Assembly (NCBI GenBank): GCA_051747385.1
Contig: JBNJGB010000007.1
Location: 154,429 to 218,428 of the forward strand
Direction: 5' to 3'
Length of the DNA: 64,000 bases
Origin: JBNJGB01 sp051747385
Lineage (GTDB): Bacteria; Myxococcota_A; UBA9042; PHBI01; JACKFB01
Positions 1 to 8,600 of this stretch are shown piece by piece. The notes below the pieces were generated by a model. It was not told the DNA's origin. It worked only from the letters and a program-made list of their open reading frames with translations, and ran no database searches. A program made the position numbers and the translations under genes. Positions within the stretch are counted from its first letter, which is position 1. Every line of letters begins with the position of its first letter.

Positions 1-79
1 ATCGACAGGCGGGGACGCCGGCGCTCCGACCCGATGAGATCGGAGCCCGACCTGCGCGGCCGGACGCCGGACCGGCCGG
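1..79. other. Window edge, no gene seen
   Basis: This is the stretch downstream of the first minus-strand gene. It is GC-rich with short self-complementary stretches around the GGCCGG repeats near 58-80. No T-tract terminator or reading frame with support is visible. Confidence 0.4.
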
Positions 80-1414
80 TCAGTCCTCCTCGAAGGACTC
101 GAGAGCCTTGTCGATGGCGCGCTGCAGGCTGCCCTCCATGCCGGGCTCGCCGCGGCGGGCCCGGAGGAAGGCCTGGCCCTCCTCCGTGGAGCCGCACAGG
201 CGGACCAGGTTGTGGAAGCTGGCGATGGCCGAGGAGCGCTCCTCGAGCTGGACGAGGGCGACGCCGGTCCACCACCAGGCGCCCCGATCCCGCGGGTCCA
301 CGGTGAGCGCCCGGATGGCGCTCTCCAGCACCGGGGTCCAGTCGTCCCGGGCGGCGTGGACACGGGACAGCCCGACGAGCACCTGCGGGTCGTAGGGATA
401 CTCCTCCAGGAGGGCCTCCAGGAGCTTCCGGGCCTCGTCCATCTTCTCCTTCTGGAGGGCGGCGAGCGCCGGCACGACCCGCTCGTCGAAGTCCGACGGG
501 CGCTTCGTGCGCTTCAGGACCTGCTCCCGGACCGTCTCGATGGCCTCGATCTTCTCCTCCAGGATGGCGGGCTTCGCCTCGTAGTGGTCGATGAGGTCGC
601 CCACCAGGGTCGGGAGGGTCTCCTCGTCGTGATAGCGCGGATAGCGCGTGTCCGCGGACTCGAAGTCCTCGCCGGTCCACTGCATCAGCTGGTCCACGTA
701 GGTCCACTGGTAGGCCGGGCCGCGGCGCCCGACGCGCTGCCGGACCACCACCTCGATGCGCCGATCCCGGTCCAGGTCCACGTAGTGGATGGAGTCCACG
801 TGCTTGACCGGCAGCGTCTCGAAGCCGTCCTCGGTCCAGGCCACCAGCTCGTGGAACTGGTAGTAGCCGCTGCGTCCCGCTTCGCCGGACAGCAGGATCT
901 CGGGCCGGCCGTCGGCGTTCAGGTCGCGGATGTCCACCAGCCGGAAGCGCTCGCCCGGCAGCTTGTCCGCCGCCCAGATGGGACGATAGCCCTGTTTCTT
1001 CTGAAGGCCCAGGATGGTGGGGCCCCAGCGCTTCTCGTCGTCGCCGATGGCCTCGGCGTCCGGCACCAGGAGCATCTCCGGCACGCGGTCGGCGTTCAGG
1101 TCGACGCCGTAGACCGCGACCAGCTCCGCGGGGGAGCGCTCGGGGAAGCGGCCGGTGACCTCCGTCACGGGCACCAGCCGGCCGTCGTCGGCGTGGCTCA
1201 TCCAGTCGCCCGACTCGAAGCGGTAGATGCGCGCCCCGGGGTCCGCGAGCACCGCCTCGGCGGCGGCCCCGCGCAGGCGATACGGCCCGCCGTCGTTGAA
1301 CCCGAGGATGTCGAGGTCGTAGCGCCCCGAGTACGCGTTGGGTCGCGGCGCCGCCGAGGCCTGGGCGCCCGAGGTGGTGAAGAGCAGGATCAGCAGCGGG
1401 ATCAGGAACCTCAC
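80..1414 (-). CDS. Secreted FG-GAP-like/TPR protein, end of ccm operon
   Basis: A 444-residue exported protein of unknown function. The GTG start at 1414 overlaps the stop of the upstream gene (GTGA), which suggests translational coupling, and gives a signal peptide beginning MRFLIPLLILLF. Residues about 80-230 hold three Asp-rich repeats of FG-GAP/VCBS character (VDLNADRVPE, IRDLNADGRPE, VDLDRDRRIE), likely calcium-binding beta-propeller blades. The C-terminal 150 residues look like TPR helices (EYPYDPQVLVGLSRVHAARD). As last gene of the Ccm operon it may act in the periplasm, but no Ccm function is known for such a protein; the link is positional only. Confidence 0.72.
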   Translation of the reverse strand: MRFLIPLLILLFTTSGAQASAAPRPNAYSGRYDLDILGFNDGGPYRLRGAAAEAVLADPGARIYRFESGDWMSHADDGRLVPVTEVTGRFPERSPAELVAVYGVDLNADRVPEMLLVPDAEAIGDDEKRWGPTILGLQKKQGYRPIWAADKLPGERFRLVDIRDLNADGRPEILLSGEAGRSGYYQFHELVAWTEDGFETLPVKHVDSIHYVDLDRDRRIEVVVRQRVGRRGPAYQWTYVDQLMQWTGEDFESADTRYPRYHDEETLPTLVGDLIDHYEAKPAILEEKIEAIETVREQVLKRTKRPSDFDERVVPALAALQKEKMDEARKLLEALLEEYPYDPQVLVGLSRVHAARDDWTPVLESAIRALTVDPRDRGAWWWTGVALVQLEERSSAIASFHNLVRLCGSTEEGQAFLRARRGEPGMEGSLQRAIDKALESFEED

Positions 1415-1611
1415 GGCGCCGCTCGGCCCTCCCCGGCCGGGGCCTCCTCGCCCTCCGCCGCCGCCAGGCGCTCGCGTCTTCGCCGGCGTCGCTCCTCTCG
1501 TCGGGCCTCCTCCTCGGCGGCGGCTGCCACCGAACGGCGCCCGAGCACCACGCCGAGCACCAGGCCCACCAGGAGCATCAGGGGAATGTAGAAGATGTGG
1601 CTCGTCGTCAC
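1411..1611 (-). CDS. Small membrane protein in ccm operon
   Basis: A 66-residue protein with one N-terminal transmembrane helix (FYIPLMLLVGLVLGVVLG) followed by a highly charged Glu/Arg/Ala tail. The GTG start at 1611 and the stop at 1411 each overlap the neighbouring gene by 4 nt, so it sits inside a tightly coupled string of genes. Length and topology resemble other small Ccm accessory proteins, but no family is recognised. The charged tail would face the cytoplasm. Existence is well supported by the flanking overlaps; function is unknown. Confidence 0.65.
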   Translation of the reverse strand: MTTSHIFYIPLMLLVGLVLGVVLGRRSVAAAAEEEARREERRRRRRERLAAAEGEEAPAGEGRAAP

Positions 1612-1964
1612 GGGCGGCCCTCCTCGGCTTCGCGGAGGCGCGCCTCCAGGTCGGCGAGTTCGACCTCGAGCCTGCGCTGCCCCCGTCGGACCAACACGAG
1701 GAACACGATGAGGATGCCCCAGAGCGCCATGTAGGCCCCCGCCAGGTAGGGGACGCCCACGGCGTCGGTCTTGCAGGAATCCAACCGGCGGTCGCACACG
1801 CGGAGCATGGCCTGGTAGTCACCGGCCTCGGCGGCCTCGGCCTCGTCCGATGCGGCGCCGAACTCCGTCATGCGATCGGGGTCCTCCGTCTCGGCGGCCG
1901 ACGCCGCGGTGGGTCCGCCCAGGACGGCGGCGGCCAGGATCAAGGCGACGATCCGTGCGCGCAT
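1608..1964 (-). CDS. CcmD-like small membrane protein
   Basis: A 118-residue protein with a signal peptide (about 1-25), an acidic periplasmic part containing two Cys (CDRRLDSCKTD), and a C-terminal membrane helix with the CcmD-like pattern YLAGAYMALWGILIVFLVL followed by basic and coiled residues. CcmD is the small helper that stabilises CcmC and holo-CcmE release; typical CcmD is shorter and lacks the N-terminal extension, so this would be an extended version. The ATG at 1964 overlaps the ccmC stop by one base (TGATG) and has an upstream GGAGG. The position directly after ccmC supports the call. Confidence 0.62.
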   Translation of the reverse strand: MRARIVALILAAAVLGGPTAASAAETEDPDRMTEFGAASDEAEAAEAGDYQAMLRVCDRRLDSCKTDAVGVPYLAGAYMALWGILIVFLVLVRRGQRRLEVELADLEARLREAEEGRP

Positions 1965-2692
1965 CAACGTTCTTCCTCCAGGTCGGAGAGATCCAGGAAG
2001 AGGTCCTCGAGGGCGTCGCGGAGCCCGTGGTGCTTGTACCGCGAGTGGACCAGGTAGCCCACGAACAGGCCAACGGTCGCGACAGTCAGCCCGAAGGCGA
2101 CCTTCATGGCCGGGTGCTGCAGGCCGCCGCCGTCACCGGTGACGACCGTCGGGTGGTTGCCGCCCCACATCTCGACGGCCACGTGGACCAGCCAGGTGGC
2201 GGGCGCCCCGATGAGGGCGATCCCCGCGCTCAGGCGGCGGCCCGTCTCGTCCGTCCCCGCGTAGCCGCGGAGCACCAGGTAGCCCACGAAGAGGAACTCC
2301 GTGAGGAGCGTCAGGGTCAGGCGCGGCTCCCAGGTCCAGAAGGTGCCCCAGGCCGGCTTCGCCCACAGGGGGCCGGTCACCAGGACCACCACGCCGAACA
2401 GCACGCCGATCTCGGCCATGGCCACGGCGAGGTGATCGGCGCGCCGGGCCAGGGCCTCGAAGCCGGACATGCGGCGCGTCACCAGGTACCCGGCCGACAG
2501 CAGGGCGCAGCCGAAGAACAGCACCAGGGTGCTGATGGCGCTGGCCACGTGGAAGTAGAAGACCTTGTAGACCACGCCCATCTGCTGCTCGCTGGGCGTG
2601 TGCCAGAAGACCACGTAGAGGCTCGCGAGGATGCCGGCTCCCACCAGGAGCGCCATCCACGGGAAGCGGGTGCGGGCGATGCGTGCGTTCAT
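1964..2692 (-). CDS. ccmC: Haem exporter/haem-CcmE assembly protein CcmC
   Basis: A 242-residue integral membrane protein of the haem-handling (WWD) superfamily. It brings haem to the periplasm and helps attach it to CcmE. The tryptophan-rich motif is visible as WGTFWTWEPRLT (usual form WGxxWxWDxRLT), flanked by conserved His in FYFHVASA and in the HPTVV/LQHPAMK stretch. Six transmembrane segments are evident. The ATG at 2692 follows an AGAGGCGG stretch. It is separated from ccmB upstream by about 270 bp holding an inverted-repeat mobile element, so co-transcription with ccmAB may be weakened. Confidence 0.9.
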   Translation of the reverse strand: MNARIARTRFPWMALLVGAGILASLYVVFWHTPSEQQMGVVYKVFYFHVASAISTLVLFFGCALLSAGYLVTRRMSGFEALARRADHLAVAMAEIGVLFGVVVLVTGPLWAKPAWGTFWTWEPRLTLTLLTEFLFVGYLVLRGYAGTDETGRRLSAGIALIGAPATWLVHVAVEMWGGNHPTVVTGDGGGLQHPAMKVAFGLTVATVGLFVGYLVHSRYKHHGLRDALEDLFLDLSDLEEER

Positions 2693-2740
2693 GGAGGTCC
2701 GCCTCTTATCACGTCGTCGGTGCGACGAATAGACCGGGCC

Positions 2741-2923
2741 GGGACGCCTCCAGGGCGGTCGCAAAGTCGACCGCCCTCCCTTGCCCTTGCCCTTGCCCTT
2801 GCCCTTGCCTGCTCTCAGACGCGCAAAACCCATCATTTCCGAGCGGATAGAATCCGGCGCCGGGCGCCGTACCGCCGCGCGGCCCCCACTTCTCCGACTT
2901 TGCGATTGCCCTGGGGACGCCTC
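2741..2923 (-). mobile_element. MITE-like element R1 with 10-bp target duplication
   Basis: A 163-bp element (2751-2913) ends in imperfect 20-bp inverted repeats, CAGGGCGGTCGCAAAGTCGA at 2751-2770 and the complement of CAGGGCAATCGCAAAGTCGG at 2894-2913 (17 of 20 match). It is flanked on both sides by the perfect direct repeat GGGACGCCTC (2741-2750 and 2914-2923), as expected of a target-site duplication. Inside are a 10-bp hairpin (2752-2777), five CCCTTG-type hexanucleotide units (about 2778-2809) and a GGCGCC palindrome. It has no coding capacity. Two closely related copies lie at 14328-14612. It sits in the ccmB-ccmC gap, so it interrupts the operon without breaking a gene. Confidence 0.88.
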
Positions 2924-2962
2924 GCGGCGCCGGCGCCCCATTCCGCCGCGTGCTGCGCGACC

Positions 2963-3643
2963 TCAATCCAGCATCACCTTGCCGAAGACCCACGGCGCCA
3001 CGACGCCGAAGATCAGGTCGAAACCCACCATGAGGCGGAGCCATCCCCCGGCCGAGGACGGGATGCCGCCGCCCAGGGCGATGGAGGTCACCTCCACGCC
3101 CGCGATGACCACCGGGATCACCACCGGGTAGACCACCAGGGGGAGCAGGACCTCGCGGAGGCGGGCGTTGGCGAGCATCCCGCCGAACAGGGTGCCGATG
3201 AGCGCCAAGCCGATCGTCCCCAGCACCAGGGCGGAGACGAAGAGGCCCAGGCCCTCCAGGGGCACGCCGATCCCCAGGAAGATGAACATGAGCGGGACCG
3301 TCAGGATCTCCGTGAGCAGGGTGAAGAGCACCACGCCCAGGACCTTGGCCACGTAGACGGCCACGGGCCCCGCCGGGGAGAGCAGCAGGCCCGTCAGGCA
3401 GCCGTGATCCCGCTCGCGATCGAACACGCGGTTCAGGCCCAGGGTGGAGGCGAAGAGAAGCACCAGCCACACGATGCCCGGCGCCACCAGCCTCGCCCGC
3501 GTCTCGTCTACCGAGAACGCGAAGGCGAACACCACCGCCATCAGCAGCGCGAACAGGGTCATGGTGGCCACGACCTCGCGGGTGCGAAGCTCCGCGACGA
3601 CGTCCTTGCTCAGGACCAGCCACACGGCGCGCCACGCGCTCAC
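2963..3643 (-). CDS. ccmB: Haem ABC exporter permease CcmB
   Basis: A 226-residue six-helix membrane protein, the usual size for CcmB, the permease partner of CcmA in releasing holo-CcmE from CcmC. The N-terminus (SAWRAVWLVLSKDVVAELRT) and the pattern of central helices fit the family. The GTG start at 3643 overlaps the ccmA stop (GTGA). Downstream of it the operon is interrupted by the R1 element before ccmC. Confidence 0.9.
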   Translation of the reverse strand: MSAWRAVWLVLSKDVVAELRTREVVATMTLFALLMAVVFAFAFSVDETRARLVAPGIVWLVLLFASTLGLNRVFDRERDHGCLTGLLLSPAGPVAVYVAKVLGVVLFTLLTEILTVPLMFIFLGIGVPLEGLGLFVSALVLGTIGLALIGTLFGGMLANARLREVLLPLVVYPVVIPVVIAGVEVTSIALGGGIPSSAGGWLRLMVGFDLIFGVVAPWVFGKVMLD

Positions 3644-4311
3644 GACGCCTCCTCCTCCAGGCTGTGGAGGCGTCCCCGGGACAGCGTGAACACCCGGTCC
3701 ACGTGGCCCGACAGGCAGGACATGTCGTGGGTGACGACCACCAGGCACTTGCCGTCGCGGAGCGCGGCGCCCAGGACCTCCCCCAACAGCGCCCGCCCGG
3801 CGACGTCCAGCCCGGTGGAGGGCTCGTCGAGGAGCCACACGTCGGCGCCCTGGATCAGGATGCGCGCCAGGCCGAGGCGCTGAACCATGCCCCGGGAGTA
3901 GCCGCGCACGGGGCGGCGCCCCGCCGTGCCGAGGCCCACCTGCTCCAGGCGCGCCGCCAGCACCTCGCGGGAGGCGTCGCGGCCGAACAGCCGCGCGACG
4001 AAGCGCAGGTTCTCCTCGCCCGTGAGATCGGGATAGAGGAACGGCGCGTGCCCGAGCCAGGCGACCCGGCGACGCATCTCCGCCCGGTCGGGGTGGTCGT
4101 GGAGATCCTCGCCGAACACCCGCACGTGCCCCTTCGTGGGGCGGATGGCGCCGGCGAGCAGGTTCAACAGCGTGCTCTTCCCGGCCCCGTTGTGGCCGAC
4201 GACGGCGGTCAGCGTGCCGGACTCGAAGGAGGCCGACAGGCGGCGGACGGCCCACTGGCGTCCGAAGCGCCGCGAGACGTCCCGGACCTCCAGCGCCGGG
4301 GGATCACCCAT
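3640..4311 (-). CDS. ccmA: Haem exporter ATPase CcmA
   Basis: A 223-residue ABC-type ATPase that powers the CcmABCD complex. The Walker A motif reads GHNGAGKST, the signature is YSRGMVQR (a CcmA-like variant of LSGGQ), Walker B is VWLLDEP and the switch His is in VVTHD. The start ATG at 4311 overlaps the upstream gene by 8 nt, and the stop overlaps ccmB by 4 nt. Length and motif spacing are normal for CcmA. Confidence 0.93.
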   Translation of the reverse strand: MGDPPALEVRDVSRRFGRQWAVRRLSASFESGTLTAVVGHNGAGKSTLLNLLAGAIRPTKGHVRVFGEDLHDHPDRAEMRRRVAWLGHAPFLYPDLTGEENLRFVARLFGRDASREVLAARLEQVGLGTAGRRPVRGYSRGMVQRLGLARILIQGADVWLLDEPSTGLDVAGRALLGEVLGAALRDGKCLVVVTHDMSCLSGHVDRVFTLSRGRLHSLEEEAS

Positions 4312-5383
4312 GGCGCCGGCGCCCCGCCAGCACCGCCAGGAAAAACAGCCCCGCCAGCAGGAACCCGCCGCCCCAGGCCACGCCCAGGTAGACCCGGAGC
4401 GGCTGCGGGAGACGATCGACGCGCACCACCACGGCCTCGCCCGGCTCCGGAGCCTCGCCGAGGCGCACGAACCGCTGGATCGTCTCGCCGTCGCGGCGCT
4501 CCACGACCTCGTAGGGCGCCTCCGGCACGACGACGGGCGCCACCCGGTCCGGCCACGAGGTGGTCAGCGTCACCGAGTCCACGGGGAGCGGCGTGGAGAA
4601 CGCCAGGTCCTGGCGCGTGTGGGTGATGGCCAGGGCGTAGCGCGCCTGCAGATCGATGGTCTTCCCCGGCGGGATGGCGCCCTCCCAGTACATGGCGCCG
4701 TCCTCGTAGACGAATCGCCCGCGCTCCGGGCGGGAGCGCGTGGCCATGTGGCGCGCGGCGGTGTCCGGCGGCAGCAACCCCCGGTCCAGGCTCCCCCCGA
4801 AGACGGCCGGCAGCGGCACGGGGATGCGCAGGCCGTGGCCCTTCCGCGTCAGGTCCACGGCGCGGGTCCCCTCGTTCCGCACGGACAGGGTCTGGTCGAC
4901 GACGAGGTTCTCCTCGCGCAGCTCCAGGCCCATCCGCGCCGTGGCGTGCAGGCCGTCGCGATCGGTGGTCACCTCGTGGACCCGGATCTCGGAGGCCTCC
5001 CCGCCACCCACGTCCATCGCCCGGAAGGTCACGCCGTCCCGCACGAGCGTGGCGCGAAGCTCTCCGCCACCCAGGGGGACGTCCTGGAAGACCACCCGGC
5101 CGCCCTCGCCCGTGGTCCCGATCCAGCTGTCGTCCAGGGTCGGCTCCGTGTCCCGGCCGGGCGGGCGGCTCCAGTGCTCCAGCACGACCTCGGCGTCGGC
5201 GAGGGGCTCGACGCGGCCCTCCGGGTCCACCGAGACGACGCGGACCACGGGATCCCCCGTGCCGGTCGCCCCCCGGCCCATGCCGCCGCCCATCATGCCG
5301 TGGGGCCCGCCGCCCATGTCCATGGGCTGGCCGACCGCCAGGGCCGCGGTCGCCGTCACCATGAGGAGCGCCGCGCCGATCAC
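4304..5383 (-). CDS. Membrane-anchored periplasmic protein between ccmI-like gene and ccmA
   Basis: A 359-residue protein of unknown function. It starts with a short signal or anchor (IGAALLMVTATAALAVG), then a Met/Gly/His-rich stretch (MDMGGGPHGMMGGGMGRG) that could bind a metal, then two beta-rich parts; residues about 50-110 resemble a carboxypeptidase-regulatory or transthyretin-like fold. The C-terminus is one membrane helix (LGVAWGGGFLLAGLFFLAVL) followed by RRRHG. The GTG start at 5383 overlaps the upstream stop (GTGA). The fixed place between ccmI-like and ccmA suggests a role in haem or apocytochrome handling, but this is inference from position. Confidence 0.7.
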   Translation of the reverse strand: MIGAALLMVTATAALAVGQPMDMGGGPHGMMGGGMGRGATGTGDPVVRVVSVDPEGRVEPLADAEVVLEHWSRPPGRDTEPTLDDSWIGTTGEGGRVVFQDVPLGGGELRATLVRDGVTFRAMDVGGGEASEIRVHEVTTDRDGLHATARMGLELREENLVVDQTLSVRNEGTRAVDLTRKGHGLRIPVPLPAVFGGSLDRGLLPPDTAARHMATRSRPERGRFVYEDGAMYWEGAIPPGKTIDLQARYALAITHTRQDLAFSTPLPVDSVTLTTSWPDRVAPVVVPEAPYEVVERRDGETIQRFVRLGEAPEPGEAVVVRVDRLPQPLRVYLGVAWGGGFLLAGLFFLAVLAGRRRHG

Positions 5384-5688
5384 GAGGCCTCCTCCAGGCG
5401 CTCGAGCTGCTCGATGACCCGCACGGCGCGCCCCTCGAAGCGGCCGCGCAGCGCGGCGTAGTCCTCGTCGGACAGCTTGCCCATGGCGTGCTCGAACTCC
5501 AGGTCGCGGATGGTCGTCAGCAGGCGCACCTTCTCGTCCTCGAGGGCGATGCGATCCCGGCGCTCCCCGCGCGCGAAGCCGGCCGCCCGGCTCGCCGCCC
5601 AGCCGCGGGCCATGCGGGCCACCTGGACGGCCGACAGCAGGATCACCGCCGCCAGCATGGGGGTCAGGATGAGGGTGGGGAGGGTCAT
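5380..5688 (-). CDS. CcmI N-terminal-like protein
   Basis: A 102-residue protein with an N-terminal membrane helix (TLPTLILTPMLAAVILL) and a cytoplasmic coiled part containing LLTTIRDLEFEHAMGKLSDEDY, which matches the conserved N-terminal region of CcmI-type cytochrome c biogenesis proteins. The large periplasmic TPR part of proteobacterial CcmI is missing, as in many deltaproteobacterial short forms. It lies 10 bp downstream of the ccmF/ccmH fusion gene and overlaps the next gene by 4 nt. The short form may organise the complex rather than chaperone apocytochrome. Confidence 0.72.
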   Translation of the reverse strand: MTLPTLILTPMLAAVILLSAVQVARMARGWAASRAAGFARGERRDRIALEDEKVRLLTTIRDLEFEHAMGKLSDEDYAALRGRFEGRAVRVIEQLERLEEAS

Positions 5689-5698
5689 GGGTCTCGGC

Positions 5699-8600
5699 TC
5701 AGGAGTCCAGGATATCCAGCTCGTCCTCGAGGAGGAGGCGCTGGCGCTCGCTCAGGTCGTCGGAGGTGGGGGCCGTCATGGAGGGGCTCACCTCCTCGGC
5801 GGTCCGCCGCCCGCGACGCGTGAAGAACACCAGCAGCCCCACCAGGAGGCCGGCGATCAGCGTCGTGGGGAACGCCCAGCTCAGGGGCTTGTCCGGGTTG
5901 GCCCGCAGGTCCTCGTAGGTCCAGGGCGACGCCGGATCCATGGTCGCGTTGTTCACGTCGACGTAGTAGCGGTAGATGGCGTCCTCGCTCATGCCCGCGG
6001 CCAGCATGCGGCGAAAGCGCGGCAGCCAGCGGTTCCGCACGCTACACGAGATCTGGCTCTGGGACAGGGCCAGGCCGCGCTCGCCGGGACACGTGGTCTT
6101 CGTCGTCGACAGGAGGTGCCTGTAGTCGCCGGCGTCGTAGCGGAGCCGGGCGTCCCAGGTGGCGTCCAGGTCCACCAGGCGCTCCAGGACGTCGAGCTTG
6201 GCGCGGCCGCTCGCCTTCTGGTCGTCCGAGTAGTCGGACATCAGCTCCGCGATCATGGCGCGCTCGGATCGGGCCTCCTCGCAGGCGCAGGCCTCGTCGG
6301 CGAGGGTCCGGGCGGCGGCCCCGGGCGCGTCCCGAGGTCCGCAGTCGCACGTGAAGGCTCGGAGCACGTCCTCCACGGCGCGCTCGGCGGACGGCGGCGG
6401 CGCGACACCCGCCGGCCCCGGCCTCGCCTGGGCGATGCCCCCGGCCAGGAGCCCCACGAGGAGCAGCACCACGGCGGCTGCGACGGCGGGCGTCGGCCCG
6501 CGGGCCAGGCCCACCAGGGTCTGCGCCAGCCAGCGCGGCGTGAGGGCGATGAGCGTCCCCAGGAGGAGCACGAAGGCCCCCGTCCACAGGAAGGTCACCA
6601 GCGGGAACACCACGGGCAGGAGGTTGATGAAGTCCTGGCCCATGGCCGGGCGCATGGCCACGTACAGGTCCTCGTGGATCGAGGAGGCGATGGCCGTCTC
6701 CGTCGTGGGCGTGGAGTGCTTCGCGTAGTAGCGGACCTCCGGGTGAAGCTGCGTGCCGGTGCGCGCGTCGACGAATTCGAGGGCGCCGTGCCGGGCGTCG
6801 TAGCCTCCGTACAGGGCGGTCTCGGGGACCTCGAGGGAGGCCAGCCGAGCGTCGAAGCCGGCCATGGCCTCCGCGTCGTCGAACACCAGGTCGACCTGCG
6901 GGGAGCCCTCGCGCGACTGGACCCGCGCCCCCACCGTGGAGCCGGGCCCCATGGCCGCCCGGGCGTCCCGGACCTTCTGCATGGCCAGCATGGGCACGAC
7001 CTTCAGGAGCCGCATGTCCCGGAGCTGCCAGGTCTGCGTGTGGGCGGCCTCGTCGGCGCCGACCTTGCGGAAGTCCTCGACGAAGTGGCGCGCCAGCCAG
7101 ACGTCGTCCCGGAGGCGATCCCGCGCGGCGTGATCCTCGAAGCGGACGCGGACCTTCGGGCTGCCCAGCGCCGTCTCCACGTGGAAGACGCCCACGTCCC
7201 GTGACTCCAGCCACCCCACGAGGTCCTCGACCTCGCGCTCGGCCACGGTCTCGTCGTCCTCGACGACGGTGATGGTGGCCTTCGTGGCAGCGTAGCCGTT
7301 GTCCTCGTCCCAGGCCTCGTCCGTGTGGCTGTAGGTCAGGGAGTAGCCCGACACGGTCAGGTCGTCGCCCAGGGTCATGGGGCGCTCGGGCTGCTGGATC
7401 TTGAAGACCTTGCCCGTGAAGGCGATGAACATGAGCACCACGCCGAGGTGGATCACGTAGCCGCCGTACCGCCGCGGGTTCTTGAACATGAGGGCCATGA
7501 GGTTCGCCGAGTACGGCCCGCCGTACTTCCGCCGCCGGATCCGGGTGGCCACGTGGAACTCGCGACCGATGGTCCAGGTCACGAACAGGCAGAACAGGTA
7601 GGCGAAGACCGTGTAGACGTGGACGACCTCCAGGCCGTCCGCCCACACGCCGTAGGCTTCGCCGAACGACAGACCCTGCTGCTCGGCCACCTGCCCGATG
7701 GCGAGCCAGGACGCCACGGTGGCGCCGACGGCGGTGATCAGCAGCGACCCGGTCAGGGGCGTGAAGAAGTTCCTCCGGAAGGCCTTCCTGGTGGTCCGCC
7801 GCCAGGGGATGAGCGGGCCCACGCCCATGAGCATGAGCAGGAGCAGGCCCACCGGCGTCATGATGCGGTTGAACCAGGGCTCGCCCAGGGTCACCGCCTG
7901 GTCCAGGGACTCCATGGGCCCCACCAGGACGCCGACGGTGCTGTTCCAGGCCTGCGTGACCTGGTTGTAGGCCTGCTGGACGCTGGGAAGCTCGCTGATC
8001 TTGGGGAAGAGCGTCCCCCAGAGGACGATGAACGCCGAGCCGACGAGGAACACGTTGTTCATCACGAACATGCTCTCGCGGCTCCAGATGGAGTCGATGC
8101 CGTCCTCGGACTTCAGGGCCCCCCATCGCCAGGCGATGAGGATGACGCTCACGATGGCCACGCCGAGCATGTACCAGAGGAAGTAGATGGCCAGGGTGGA
8201 GTTGGCGAAGGCGTGGATGCTGTCGATGAGCTGACTTCGGGTGAGGAACGTCCCGAAGATGGTCAGCAGGAACGTCAGGCACACCAGCACGGCGTTCCAG
8301 CGTTTCAGCATGCCCCGGCGCTCCTGGATCATCACCGAGTGCAGGAACGCCGTGGCCGTGAACCAGGAGATGAGTGGCGCGTTCTCGACCGGGTCCCACA
8401 TCCAGTAGAAGCCCCAGCCGAGCTCCTCGTAGGCCCACAGGGCGCCCAGGACCATGCCGATGCTCAAAAAGCACCAGGAGAGCATCGTCCACGTGCGCGT
8501 GTCCGAGATCCACTGGCTGTCGAGCTTGCCCGTGATGAGCGCCGCGGCGCCGAAGGCGAAGGGGATGGTGAAGGTGATGTAGCCCGTGAGCAGGCTCGGC

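Noticed and set aside
1850..3883. Very long open frame (677 codons) on the plus strand opposite ccmC/ccmB
   Set aside because: It lies antisense to clear Ccm genes, has low-complexity Arg/His/Gln/Gly composition and no domain. High GC content keeps antisense frames open.
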